Assembly (NCBI RefSeq): GCF_000210095.1
Contig: NC_021039.1
Coordinates: forward strand, 1,046,880 to 1,110,879
DNA from: Ruminococcus champanellensis 18P13 = JCM 17042
Lineage (GTDB): Bacteria > Bacillota > Clostridia > Oscillospirales > Ruminococcaceae
Direction: 5' to 3'
Length of the DNA stretch: 64,000 nt
In this document: positions 1 to 8,800 of the stretch, piece by piece
Position numbering within the stretch: position 1 is the stretch's first letter
Layout: each line of letters starts with the position of its first letter
Notes under the pieces: model-generated
Seen by the model: the letters and a program-made list of their open reading frames with translations, nothing else
Databases searched by the model: none
What the model was told of the DNA's origin: nothing
Position numbers and translations under genes: made by a program

Positions 1-24
1 CTTGTGACAGAAAACTAACCCAAG

Positions 25-54
25 CAAAAACCCCACCCCATTCCAGGGTGGGGT
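25..54 (-). terminator. Minus-oriented terminator-like hairpin
   Basis: Arms ACCCCACCC (30-38) and GGGTGGGGT (46-54) pair over a 7-base loop. The A-run at 26-30 becomes a T-run after the hairpin only on the minus strand, so it would stop minus-strand transcription. No minus-strand gene lies to its right, so what it terminates is unknown. The remainder of 55-197 shows no clear promoter. Confidence 0.5.
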
Positions 55-197
55 AGCCGCACAAAATCAAAGCCTCCACGTGGCGTGCGGCGGACAACGG
101 ATGATTGATCCGGCTAAGATTGATTGAATGGAATATGTATGCGTGAAAGCACTACAAATGCTTTGTGACGGCATACGTTTTTTGCGGGAGAATGATA

Positions 198-1706
198 ATG
201 ACGCGTAAAACAAAACTGATGCTGAATTCGGCATCGTCCTTAATATATCAGATGATCACAATCGTATGTGGATTTATACTTCCGCGGTTTTTTCTATCTT
301 TTTACGGGTCGGCAGTAAACGGTTTGATATCGTCAATCACGCAGTTCCTGGGATTCATTTCACTTGCTGAGTGCGGTGTCGGAGCGGTAGTGCAATCGGC
401 ACTGTATAAGCCTCTGGCAAACAATGATATGCAGGAAGTAAGCAAAATCATGAAATCTGCGGATCGTTTTTTCAAAAGAATTGCGTATATTCTCTTAGCA
501 TATATCGCAATTCTTATGGTATTTTATCCGCTGATTACATTGAAGTCATTTGACTATTTTTTTACACTGGTTCTTATATTTGTCATATCTATCAGCAGTT
601 TTGTTCAGTATTATCTGGGCATGACTTATCGGCTGCTTCTGAATGCGGATCAGCTGGGTTTTATTCAGTATAGCATTCATTCTGCAGCATTGATTTTGAA
701 TACGGTAAGCTGCATATTGCTTATGAAGGCAGGTACGTCAATTCAGATTGTCAAACTGACTACTTCGCTTATTTTTCTTATTCAGCCGTTGCTTCTTGCG
801 GCTATTGCAAAGAGAAAATATAAGATCGACCACAAAATACAGTATGCCGAAGAACCGATAAAGCAAAAATGGAATGGTCTTGCGCAACATATCGCAACAG
901 TTGTTCTCGGTAATACAGATACGGTCGTATTGACATTTCTGTCCACACTTGAAAATGTGTCGATCTATGCAGTGTATCACCTTGTTGTCAATGGGGTAAA
1001 GCAAATTGTTGTATCCATGACAAATGGGATGCAGGCAATGCTCGGAAACATGCTCGCAAAAAATGAAACGGACGAATTAAATCGTTCTTTTTCTCATATC
1101 GAATGGTTTCTGCATACTTTGGTTACCCTTGTCTTTTCGGTTGCGGCAGTTCTGATAGTGCCGTTTGTGCGTGTTTATACAACAAATATCTCAGATGCAA
1201 ACTATATCGTTCCCGCTTTTGCATACCTGATTACCATTGCGCAGGCCTCGTATTGTTTGCGGCTTCCTTATAATATCATGGTTCTTGCCGCCGGTCATTA
1301 TAAACAGACACAGTGGAGCGCAATTATTGAAGCGACTATTAATATTGTGGTCTCTGTGGTGCTCGTTTTCAATTTTGGATTGATCGGCGTGGCAATCGGT
1401 ACTTTGGCAGCGATGGCATACCGCACGATTTATCTGGCGTGGTATCTGTCACGCAGTATTCTTTATCGCCCTTTAAAACATTTTCTGAAGCATATTTTGA
1501 CTGATACTATTTGCGTGGTTCTGCTGTTTGGATTGGTGAAGCTGTTTTCGGCGTTTTTTACGATGGGGCAGATCAGCTATGCCGCATGGATCATCCTGGC
1601 TGTGAAAGTCGGATGTGCTGCATTGCTTTCAAACATTGCGGTTAATGCTTTTCTGTATAAGCGGGAAGTTTCTGATGCTGTCAAAAAGATGCGACACAAA
1701 ATTTAA
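198..1706 (+). CDS. Wzx-like polysaccharide flippase (MATE/PST superfamily)
   Basis: A 502-residue, almost wholly hydrophobic protein with about 12-14 predicted membrane segments and short polar loops, the layout of lipid-linked oligosaccharide flippases. Such proteins move undecaprenyl-PP-linked repeat units across the cytoplasmic membrane for capsule or exopolysaccharide assembly. The ATG at 198 is preferred because GGGAG at 186-190 sits 7 bases upstream. An in-frame ATG at 192 is too close to it, and a GTG at 165 has no ribosome-binding site. Downstream are nucleotide-sugar enzymes on the same strand, supporting a role in surface polysaccharide. Base composition is visibly AT-richer than the window right of 5.5 kb, consistent with an exchanged polysaccharide locus. 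The family is clear from composition; the transported glycan cannot be told. Confidence 0.85.
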   Translation: MTRKTKLMLNSASSLIYQMITIVCGFILPRFFLSFYGSAVNGLISSITQFLGFISLAECGVGAVVQSALYKPLANNDMQEVSKIMKSADRFFKRIAYILLAYIAILMVFYPLITLKSFDYFFTLVLIFVISISSFVQYYLGMTYRLLLNADQLGFIQYSIHSAALILNTVSCILLMKAGTSIQIVKLTTSLIFLIQPLLLAAIAKRKYKIDHKIQYAEEPIKQKWNGLAQHIATVVLGNTDTVVLTFLSTLENVSIYAVYHLVVNGVKQIVVSMTNGMQAMLGNMLAKNETDELNRSFSHIEWFLHTLVTLVFSVAAVLIVPFVRVYTTNISDANYIVPAFAYLITIAQASYCLRLPYNIMVLAAGHYKQTQWSAIIEATINIVVSVVLVFNFGLIGVAIGTLAAMAYRTIYLAWYLSRSILYRPLKHFLKHILTDTICVVLLFGLVKLFSAFFTMGQISYAAWIILAVKVGCAALLSNIAVNAFLYKREVSDAVKKMRHKI

Positions 1707-1756
1707 GGCAGCAGAAGGTTGCATATGCATACAAAAGAGGATAAGGGGATTACAAA

Positions 1757-2830
1757 ATGCTAACGCCGAATATAAATCTTGAAAGCAAAACGATTCTTGT
1801 TACAGGCGCTGCCGGTTTTATCGGTGCAAACCTTGTGACTGCGCTTTTGAATACTGTAAAAGACATAAAACTTGTCGGTCTTGACAATATAAACGACTAT
1901 TATGATGTTTCCATTAAGGAATACAGACTTTCGGAAATTCGTAAGCTTGCAGCTGCAAAGCCGGACTGCACATGGACTTTCATAAAAGGCAACCTCGCCG
2001 ACAAGGCACTCATTGAGAAGATCTTTACCGAATCTAAGCCGGAAATGGTCGTCAACCTGGCGGCACAAGCCGGTGTCCGGTACAGTATCACCAATCCGGA
2101 TGTATATGTCGAATCCAACCTTGTTGGCTTCTACAATATTTTGGAAGCCTGTCGCAATCATCCGGTGGAGCATCTTGTTTATGCATCGTCCTCCTCGGTT
2201 TACGGCTCGAATAAAAAAGTTCCGTATTCGACAGATGATAAAGTGGACAATCCGGTATCACTGTATGCTGCAACCAAGAAATCCAACGAACTCCTTGCCC
2301 ATGCCTATTCCAAGCTGTACAACATTCCATCCACGGGACTCAGATTTTTTACGGTCTATGGACCGGCCGGAAGACCGGATATGGCATATTTCAGTTTTAC
2401 GAACAAGCTCTTGAAGGGCGAAACCATACAGATATTCAACTTCGGCAATTGCAAACGCGATTTTACCTATGTGGATGATATCGTCGAGGGTATTAAGCGG
2501 GTTATGGAGCGTGCACCCGAGAAAAAGAACGGCGATGACGGGCTTCCGCTTCCTCCGTACCGCATATACAACATCGGCAACAGTACCCCGGAAAATCTGC
2601 TGGATTTCGTCACTGTCCTGCAGGAGGAACTCATACGTGCCGATGTCCTGCCGTCCGATTACGACTTTGAATCGCATAAGAAGCTTGTACCCATGCAGCC
2701 GGGTGATGTGCCCGTGACTTATGCGGATACGTCGGCACTTGAACAGGATACGGGATTCAAACCCAATACGCCGCTTCGCACCGGACTTTGTAAGTTTGCC
2801 GAATGGTATAAGAAATTCTACAACATTTAA
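1757..2830 (+). CDS. NAD-dependent nucleotide-sugar epimerase, UDP-glucuronate 4-epimerase type
   Basis: An extended short-chain dehydrogenase of 357 residues. The Rossmann motif TGAAGFIGANL lies at residues 16-26 and the catalytic Tyr170-x3-Lys174 in SLYAATKK, with Ser residues just before position 148 completing the triad. The motif RFFTVYGPAGRPDMAYFSF and the overall length match CapI / UDP-glucuronate 4-epimerases, which interconvert UDP-glucuronate and UDP-galacturonate in the cytosol. The next gene makes UDP-glucuronate, so the two would form a short route to UDP-galacturonate for polysaccharide assembly. The ATG at 1757 follows a purine-rich AAGGGG about 7 bases upstream. Other UDP-hexose epimerase activities cannot be excluded without comparison. 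Confidence 0.88.
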   Translation: MLTPNINLESKTILVTGAAGFIGANLVTALLNTVKDIKLVGLDNINDYYDVSIKEYRLSEIRKLAAAKPDCTWTFIKGNLADKALIEKIFTESKPEMVVNLAAQAGVRYSITNPDVYVESNLVGFYNILEACRNHPVEHLVYASSSSVYGSNKKVPYSTDDKVDNPVSLYAATKKSNELLAHAYSKLYNIPSTGLRFFTVYGPAGRPDMAYFSFTNKLLKGETIQIFNFGNCKRDFTYVDDIVEGIKRVMERAPEKKNGDDGLPLPPYRIYNIGNSTPENLLDFVTVLQEELIRADVLPSDYDFESHKKLVPMQPGDVPVTYADTSALEQDTGFKPNTPLRTGLCKFAEWYKKFYNI

Positions 2831-2902
2831 GACAACACCGCACAAAGCCTGCCTGACGGCTTTGCGCAACATCTGCCACACAAGCTCTGTGCAGTGTTGC
2901 CT
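2831..2902. repeat. Dispersed hairpin repeat, copy A
   Basis: Outer arms around CAACACCGCACAAAGC (2833-2848) and GCTCTGTGCAGTGTTG (2884-2899) are complementary apart from two positions. An inner hairpin uses CAAAGCC and GGCTTTG. The outer arm matches the copy at 26944-26979 when read in reverse. It sits between two polysaccharide genes. Confidence 0.55.
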
Positions 2903-3004
2903 TAAACAAACGGATCTTTTCGTACGTTACCACCGGGAAATACTCATTGGGACTATTTGAAAAAGCGATTCCCTTTTCAAAAAACAATAAAGGAGCAAGC
3001 GAAT

Positions 3005-4189
3005 ATGAAAATAGCAGTAGCAGGCACCGGCTATGTCGGCCTTTCCATGGCGATACTTTTGGCACAACACAATACTGTCAAGGCTGTCGATATCATTCCC
3101 GAAAAGGTGGAGATGATAAACAATAAGAAGTCACCTATTGTCGATAAGGAAATTGAGGAGTACCTGGAAAATAAGGACCTGGACCTTGAAGCAACTACAG
3201 ACGGTGACAGCGCCTACCGTGATGCAGACCTTGTGGTCATTTCAACGCCTACAAACTATGATCCCTCCAAAAACTATTTCGATACAAGCTCGGTCGAGAG
3301 CGTGATAAAACAGGTTATAAACGTCAATCCCGATGCGGTCATGATCGTGAAATCCACTGTTCCCGTTGGCTTTACCGAGGGGGCAAGGGAAGAATATTGC
3401 TGCGACAACATTCTGTTCAGTCCCGAATTTTTACGGGAGGGACGTGCACTGTACGATAACCTTTATCCCAGCCGTATCATTGTCGGCGTTCCGGTCAAGA
3501 ATGCAAGGCTGCACAAGGCCGCTGAGACCTTTGCCAATTGTCTGAAGGAGGGTGCGATCAAGGAAAACATCGAAGTGCGCTTCATGAACCCGACTGAGGC
3601 AGAGGCAGTCAAGCTCTTTGCCAACACATATCTTGCGTTACGGGTTTCGTATTTTAACGAACTCGATACCTATGCCCAGGTCAGAGGACTTGATACCAAA
3701 TCCATCATTGAGGGCGTCTGCCTTGATCCGCGCATCGGGAATCACTACAACAACCCGTCTTTCGGATACGGCGGTTATTGTCTGCCAAAGGACACCAAGC
3801 AGTTGCTTGCCAACTACAACCATGTACCGCAGAATATTATTTCAGCCATTGTTGCAGCGAATGGCACTCGAAAGGATTTCATTGCCGATCAGATTATTGC
3901 AAAGAATCCCAGGATTGTTGGTGTATACCGTCTTACCATGAAAGCCGGCAGCGATAACTTTCGCCAGTCCTCTATTCAGGGCGTTATGAAACGCATCAAA
4001 GCAAAAGGCATAGAGGTCGTCATCTACGAGCCGACCATGAAAGAGGACAGCTTCTTCAACAGCCGGGTTATCCGCAATCTTGACGAATTCAAAGAGATAA
4101 GCGATGTCATTCTTGCCAACCGATATAACGAAGATATTGCCGATGTACTTGACAAGGTCTATACAAGGGATTTGTATTTCAGAGATTAA
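3005..4189 (+). CDS. ugd: UDP-glucose 6-dehydrogenase
   Basis: A 394-residue UDP-glucose/GDP-mannose dehydrogenase, oxidising UDP-glucose to UDP-glucuronate with two NAD+. The N-terminal Rossmann motif GTGYVG is at residues 7-12. The catalytic cysteine is Cys259 in [10 protein letters not shown], and the [13 protein letters not shown] helix is the conserved central linker. The C-terminal UDP-binding domain runs from about residue 290 to the end. The start at 3005 is chosen because an AAAGGAGC site lies about 9 bases upstream and the sequence begins exactly at the beta-strand of the Rossmann fold; a longer in-frame extension upstream has no ribosome-binding site and overlaps repeat-like DNA. 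It feeds the epimerase encoded before it. Confidence 0.95.
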   Translation: MKIAVAGTGYVGLSMAILLAQHNTVKAVDIIPEKVEMINNKKSPIVDKEIEEYLENKDLDLEATTDGDSAYRDADLVVISTPTNYDPSKNYFDTSSVESVIKQVINVNPDAVMIVKSTVPVGFTEGAREEYCCDNILFSPEFLREGRALYDNLYPSRIIVGVPVKNARLHKAAETFANCLKEGAIKENIEVRFMNPTEAEAVKLFANTYLALRVSYFNELDTYAQVRGLDTKSIIEGVCLDPRIGNHYNNPSFGYGGYCLPKDTKQLLANYNHVPQNIISAIVAANGTRKDFIADQIIAKNPRIVGVYRLTMKAGSDNFRQSSIQGVMKRIKAKGIEVVIYEPTMKEDSFFNSRVIRNLDEFKEISDVILANRYNEDIADVLDKVYTRDLYFRD

Positions 4190-4289
4190 AATTGATTTGT
4201 CTGGTCAAGATACCTACGGATTAATCATTTCCCAAGCAGAAATTTATTTATATAATTTTTTTAAGTACAGTATATAAGGAGAACGACAC

Positions 4290-5489
4290 ATGAGGGTACT
4301 TATTACAGGCGCACGCGGCTTTGTCGGGCGGAATCTCACGGAGAACCTGAAAAATATCCGTGATGGCAAAAATCGCACACGTCCGCACATGCGTATAGAT
4401 GAAATTTATGAATACGATGTCGAAAACACCGCAGTGGAATTAAATGAATACTGCAAAAAAGCAGATTTTGTATTTAATCTTGCCGGTGTCAATCGCCCGA
4501 AAGATCCAGCCGAATTCAGGGCATGCAATTTTGGCTTTGCTTCGACATTGCTGGATATGCTGAAAAAACATCATAACCTCTGCCCAGTCATGCTCTCGTC
4601 CTCCATTCAGGCAACACTTGCCGGACGTTTCGGCACATCGGAATACGGACTTTCCAAGAGAGCCGGAGAAGATCTGTTCTTCACGTATGCTGAAGAAACG
4701 GGCGCAAAAGTGCTTGTTTATCGCTTTCCGAACCTTGTCGGTAAATGGGTAAAGCCCAACTACAACAGTGCGGTTGGCACATTCTGCAACAATATTGCCA
4801 ATGACCTGCCGATTACGGTCAATGACCCAAGCGTGGAGCTGGAAATGCTTTTCATCGACGACTTGTTGGAAGAAATGTTGGATGCTTTGGAGGGCAAAGA
4901 ACACCACTGCGAATTTGAGGGCGTGAACACCATTCTCACCGAAAGCGGCAGATATTGCGCTGCCCCGGTGACGCACAAGGCAACGCTCGGCTATATTGTC
5001 GAGTGTCTGCACCAGTTCCACGATCAACCGAAAACGCTTGTGATTCCCGAGATACCGGATGGCAGCTTTGAAAAGAAGCTGTATTCCATGTATCTTTCCT
5101 ATTTGCCGAAAGAAAAGGTATCGTTCCCTTTAAAAATGAATGTTGACGCACGCGGCAGCTTCACGGAACTGCTCAAAACCGAAAAATGTGGTCAGGTCAG
5201 TGTAAACATTTCAAAGCCCGGCATCACCAAAGGTCAACACTGGCACAATTCCAAGTGGGAATTCTTCATTGTCGTGTCTGGACATGGACTGATTGAGGAA
5301 CGCAAGATTGGCACGGACGAGGTGCTTCGCTTTGAAGTAAGCGGTGAAAAAATAGAAGCCGTGCATATGCTTCCCGGTTATACCCACAACATTATCAATC
5401 TCTCCGATACTGAGGATCTTGTCACCGTCATGTGGGCAAACGAACGGTTTGATCCTGACCATCCCGATACATTCGGAGAAATCGTATAG
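4290..5489 (+). CDS. capF: CapF-like bifunctional SDR reductase with C-terminal cupin
   Basis: A 399-residue protein with two parts. Residues 1 to about 245 are an SDR domain with GARGFVG at 7-13 and Tyr119-x3-Lys123 in EYGLSKRAGED. Residues about 270-395 are a cupin with a metal-ligand motif GQHWHNSKWE near 315-324. This pairing is typical of CapF/WbjC, which epimerises and reduces the CapE product on the route to UDP-N-acetyl-L-fucosamine. The partners CapE and CapG are not in the window and may lie to the left. A GGAG ribosome-binding site precedes the ATG. It is the last gene before a strong terminator. Assignment rests on domain order and motifs; the exact sugar is inferred. Confidence 0.88.
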   Translation: MRVLITGARGFVGRNLTENLKNIRDGKNRTRPHMRIDEIYEYDVENTAVELNEYCKKADFVFNLAGVNRPKDPAEFRACNFGFASTLLDMLKKHHNLCPVMLSSSIQATLAGRFGTSEYGLSKRAGEDLFFTYAEETGAKVLVYRFPNLVGKWVKPNYNSAVGTFCNNIANDLPITVNDPSVELEMLFIDDLLEEMLDALEGKEHHCEFEGVNTILTESGRYCAAPVTHKATLGYIVECLHQFHDQPKTLVIPEIPDGSFEKKLYSMYLSYLPKEKVSFPLKMNVDARGSFTELLKTEKCGQVSVNISKPGITKGQHWHNSKWEFFIVVSGHGLIEERKIGTDEVLRFEVSGEKIEAVHMLPGYTHNIINLSDTEDLVTVMWANERFDPDHPDTFGEIV

Positions 5490-5561
5490 GCAAAGTCATG
5501 GAAATCTCATCTGTGTAATGTTGTGTTTCATTCGCACCAGATTCTATACTTGGATTCACCC

Positions 5562-5593
5562 AACAGACGGTTCTTCGGAGCCGTCTGTTTTAT
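5562..5593 (+). terminator. Rho-independent terminator after capF
   Basis: Arms AACAGACGG (5562-5570) and CCGTCTGTT (5581-5589) form a 9-bp stem followed by TTATT. It closes the polysaccharide unit and separates it from the promoter of the secreted-protein gene. Confidence 0.85.
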
Positions 5594-5659
5594 TGTAGTC
5601 GGATGTTGCATTCTACACGTGGTATCGGCAAATACTCTTTGTACAATTTGTAAAAACAC

Positions 5660-5688
5660 TTGCATTTTAAGAACAAATGTGGTATAAT
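5660..5688 (+). promoter_or_regulatory. Promoter of the secreted repeat-protein gene
   Basis: TTGCAT (5660-5665), 17-base spacer, TATAAT (5683-5688), with an extended TGG just before the -10. It predicts a transcript start near 5695 and a 5' leader of about 120 bases. Confidence 0.85.
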
Positions 5689-5694
5689 TAGAGC

Positions 5695-5814
5695 GAAATC
5701 TAATCGTAGGTTTCTGGAAAGGGGATGGTGACAGCGAATAGTCCGTGAGGACTGCAGAGGGAGAAGCATTGTCTGCTGCTTTGCAGCTTACAAAATGAAC
5801 AGGAGGAATTTGAA
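5695..5814 (+). other. Structured 5' leader of the secreted repeat-protein mRNA
   Basis: The region between the capF terminator and the next start holds the promoter and a leader of about 120 bases. The leader contains a GNRA-capped hairpin, AGTCC-GTGA-GGACT at 5740-5753, and a second hairpin around GCTGC/GCAGC near 5773-5788. I could not match it to a known riboswitch class. It ends in AGGAGGAATTTGAA before the ATG. Confidence 0.35.
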
Positions 5815-8800
5815 ATGGCGAAAACACTGAAAAAATCATGTGCAGCTTTTTTGTCGCTGCTTATGATTCTATCCACGCTGCTGTATTTTCCCAGCGGCAC
5901 ATTTGCGGGGATGGACTTTGGGCTGACAGCCCAAGCCTATACGCCGGATACTACACCGTCCAAGCCACAGGCAGGGGATGGCTCTCAGGAAAGTCCCTAT
6001 GAGATCACCTCGGTGGGGGAGCTGTACTGGTTTGCAGGGCTGGTCAATGGCACTCTGGAGGACGGCACTGCCCAGAACATGTCCGCCAATGCGATCCTGA
6101 TGACGGATCTTGTGATCAATGAGAATCTGGGGGACACCAGCGGAAATCTGAACGAGGGGGAGCATGTGACCTGGACGCCCCTCAGTAATTTTAAGGGCTC
6201 CTTTAACGGCAACAAGCACAACATCTGGGGTCTTTATGTAAATGGTTCTTCTAATAATGTAGGATTTGTCGGAACTCTGGATCACGGCAGCATTACGAAT
6301 CTGGGTATTCACTATTCCTACTTCAAGGGGAACGATTATGTGGGGGCGATCTGCGGTCAGAGCGACCACGGCGTGGTCTCAAATTGCTTCAGCAATAACT
6401 ATGTTTGGGGTGCGAATAACGTAGGCGGTATCTGTGGCTATAGCTATGAAGGTAAAATATACAACTGCTGTAGTGTCGGCGATGTCAGCGGCAAAAAAAG
6501 CATCTGCGGAATGAGCGTAGCCGGAACCATAGCAAACTGCTATTACCAGGAAGGCTTGGCGGCAGATGGCAATGCAACCGCAAAAACAAGGGCGGAGTTT
6601 ATAAGCGGTGAGGTTGCCTTCCTGCTGCAAGGAGATCAGGACGACCAGGTCTGGGGTCAGAACCTGGAAGATAATCTTATGTATCCCTGTCCGGGTGATC
6701 CGAAGGTATACCAGAACAAGACCTATGCAGGCTGCAATAAGAACACAGAGGTCTTGTCCGTTTCTTACAGCAATACCGAGCAGGACGTATTCGGTGAACA
6801 TGTAGGTTACGAAAACGGCTTCTGCAGGGGCTGTGATGCATATCAGCCGGCACAGAAGGATGCTGACGGTGTGTATGAGATTTTCAACGCAGGTCAGCTG
6901 TACTGGTTCGCAGGACTGATCAGCGGCACCCTTACAGACGGCACGGCACAGGATTCTTATGCAAGTGCCATGCTGATAGCGGACATTGTGGTGAACCAGA
7001 ATGTGCTGAAGGCGGACGGTACTCTGAACGAAGGCACTTTCCGCAGCTGGACACCCATTGGTAAGGAGTCTGCCCGGTTCTACAGAACCTTTGACGGCAA
7101 CAATCATACCATCAGCGGCTTGTATTACGATAACCCTGACTCTACCGGGAAAATGATTGGTCTGTTTGGCTACATCAACGGGGGCACCGTCCAGAACGTA
7201 GGCGTGATCGATTCCTACATCAATGGGTTTGAATTCGTTGGCGGTATCAGCGGCTATATGTTGAAGGGCACCATTACCAATTGTTATTTCAAGGGTTCAA
7301 TCATTGCAAACGCATACATTGGCGGTATCTGCGGTCTGAACAGTGATACCATCTCCAATTGCTACAGCATGGCATCCATCCGGGGCGGCGAGTACCAGGG
7401 CGGCATTGCCGGGAGAGTGTATGACAAGGACAACGTAAACTGCTACTATCTGTCCGATACGGACGATGGTCAGGGCGGTAAAACCGCAGCCCAGTTTGCC
7501 AGTGGCGAGGTTGCATACCTGCTGGGAGATCCCTGGGGACAGACCATTGGTACGGATACTTCTCCGGTACCGGGCGGCAAGAAGGTATATCAGACCACCG
7601 GCTGCGTGACCTATAACAACGATGGAAAGATCGGCGAAAAGGTACATTACTATGTGGCAAACGATCAGGAGACCCACAAGTGTGCTGACTGCGGTGCGGA
7701 AGATGCACACGCCTTTACCGCAAAGCTGATCTCTGACGAAGCTCTGTATGCACCGGCAGACTGCACCCACCCGATACGGTATTACAAGAGCTGTGCCGTA
7801 TGCGGTACCCCCAGCACGAACGAAGCGGATCTGTTTGAAGTGGGTGCTTCTCCGGGACATAGCTTTACTGTAGAAACCGTTTCCGACGCAGCCCTGCATA
7901 CTCCTGCGGATTGCAACAATCCGGCAACGTACTATAAAAGCTGTTCCCGGTGCGATGCCATCAGCACCAGCGAGGATGACCTGTTTGAACACGGGGATGC
8001 GCTGGAACATGATTTCACCACAGAAACCGTTTCCGACGAAGCCCTGTATACCCCTGCGGACTGCACACACGCCGCAGAGTATTATAAGAGCTGTTCCGCA
8101 TGCGGTATCATCAGCACCAGCGAGGATGACCTGTTTACAAGCGGCGATCCTCTGGGGCATGATTTCTCCGAGAAAAACGTTTCCGACCCTGCATTTTATG
8201 CGCCGGCGGACTGCACACATGCCGCACGGTACTATAAGCGCTGTTCTCGTTGCTCAGCCATCAGCACGAACACAGCGGATCTGTTTGAAGACGGGGACCC
8301 TCTGGGACATGATTTCACTGTAGAAACCGTTTCGGATGCAACTCTGTATACCCCTGCGGACTGCACACACGCTGCACAATATCATAAGTCCTGCGCACGC
8401 TGTGATGCGATCAGCACCGATGAAGCGGATCTGTTTGCAAGCGGCGAGATGCTTGGTCACAGCTACAATGACAACGGCTTCTGTGAGCGGTGCGATGCGT
8501 ATGAGGCAGCGATACTGAATGCAGACGGAGCGTATGAGATTTCCAACGCCGGACAGCTGTACTGGTTTGCAGCTCTGGTCAATGGCACCCTTGCGGACGT
8601 GGATCAGAATATGGGTGCCAACGGCATTCTGACAGCGGACATTGTAGTCAATGAAACCGTTCTGGATGCTGATAGAAATCTCATCAGCGATCCCAGCAGC
8701 CTGAGGAAATGGGCACCCATCTCTGGGGACTCCTATTACACTGGCACCTTTGACGGACAGAACCACACCATCAGCGGCTTGTATTTTAATGATGCTCAAA

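Noticed and set aside
5740-5753. Hammerhead-like hairpin GUCC-GUGA-GGAC
   Set aside because: Resembles hammerhead stem II, but the CUGAUGA and GAAA core sequences are missing around it.
7708-8457. CRISPR-like regular repeats
   Set aside because: The 150-bp repeats are in-frame coding units without spacers, so this is not a CRISPR array.
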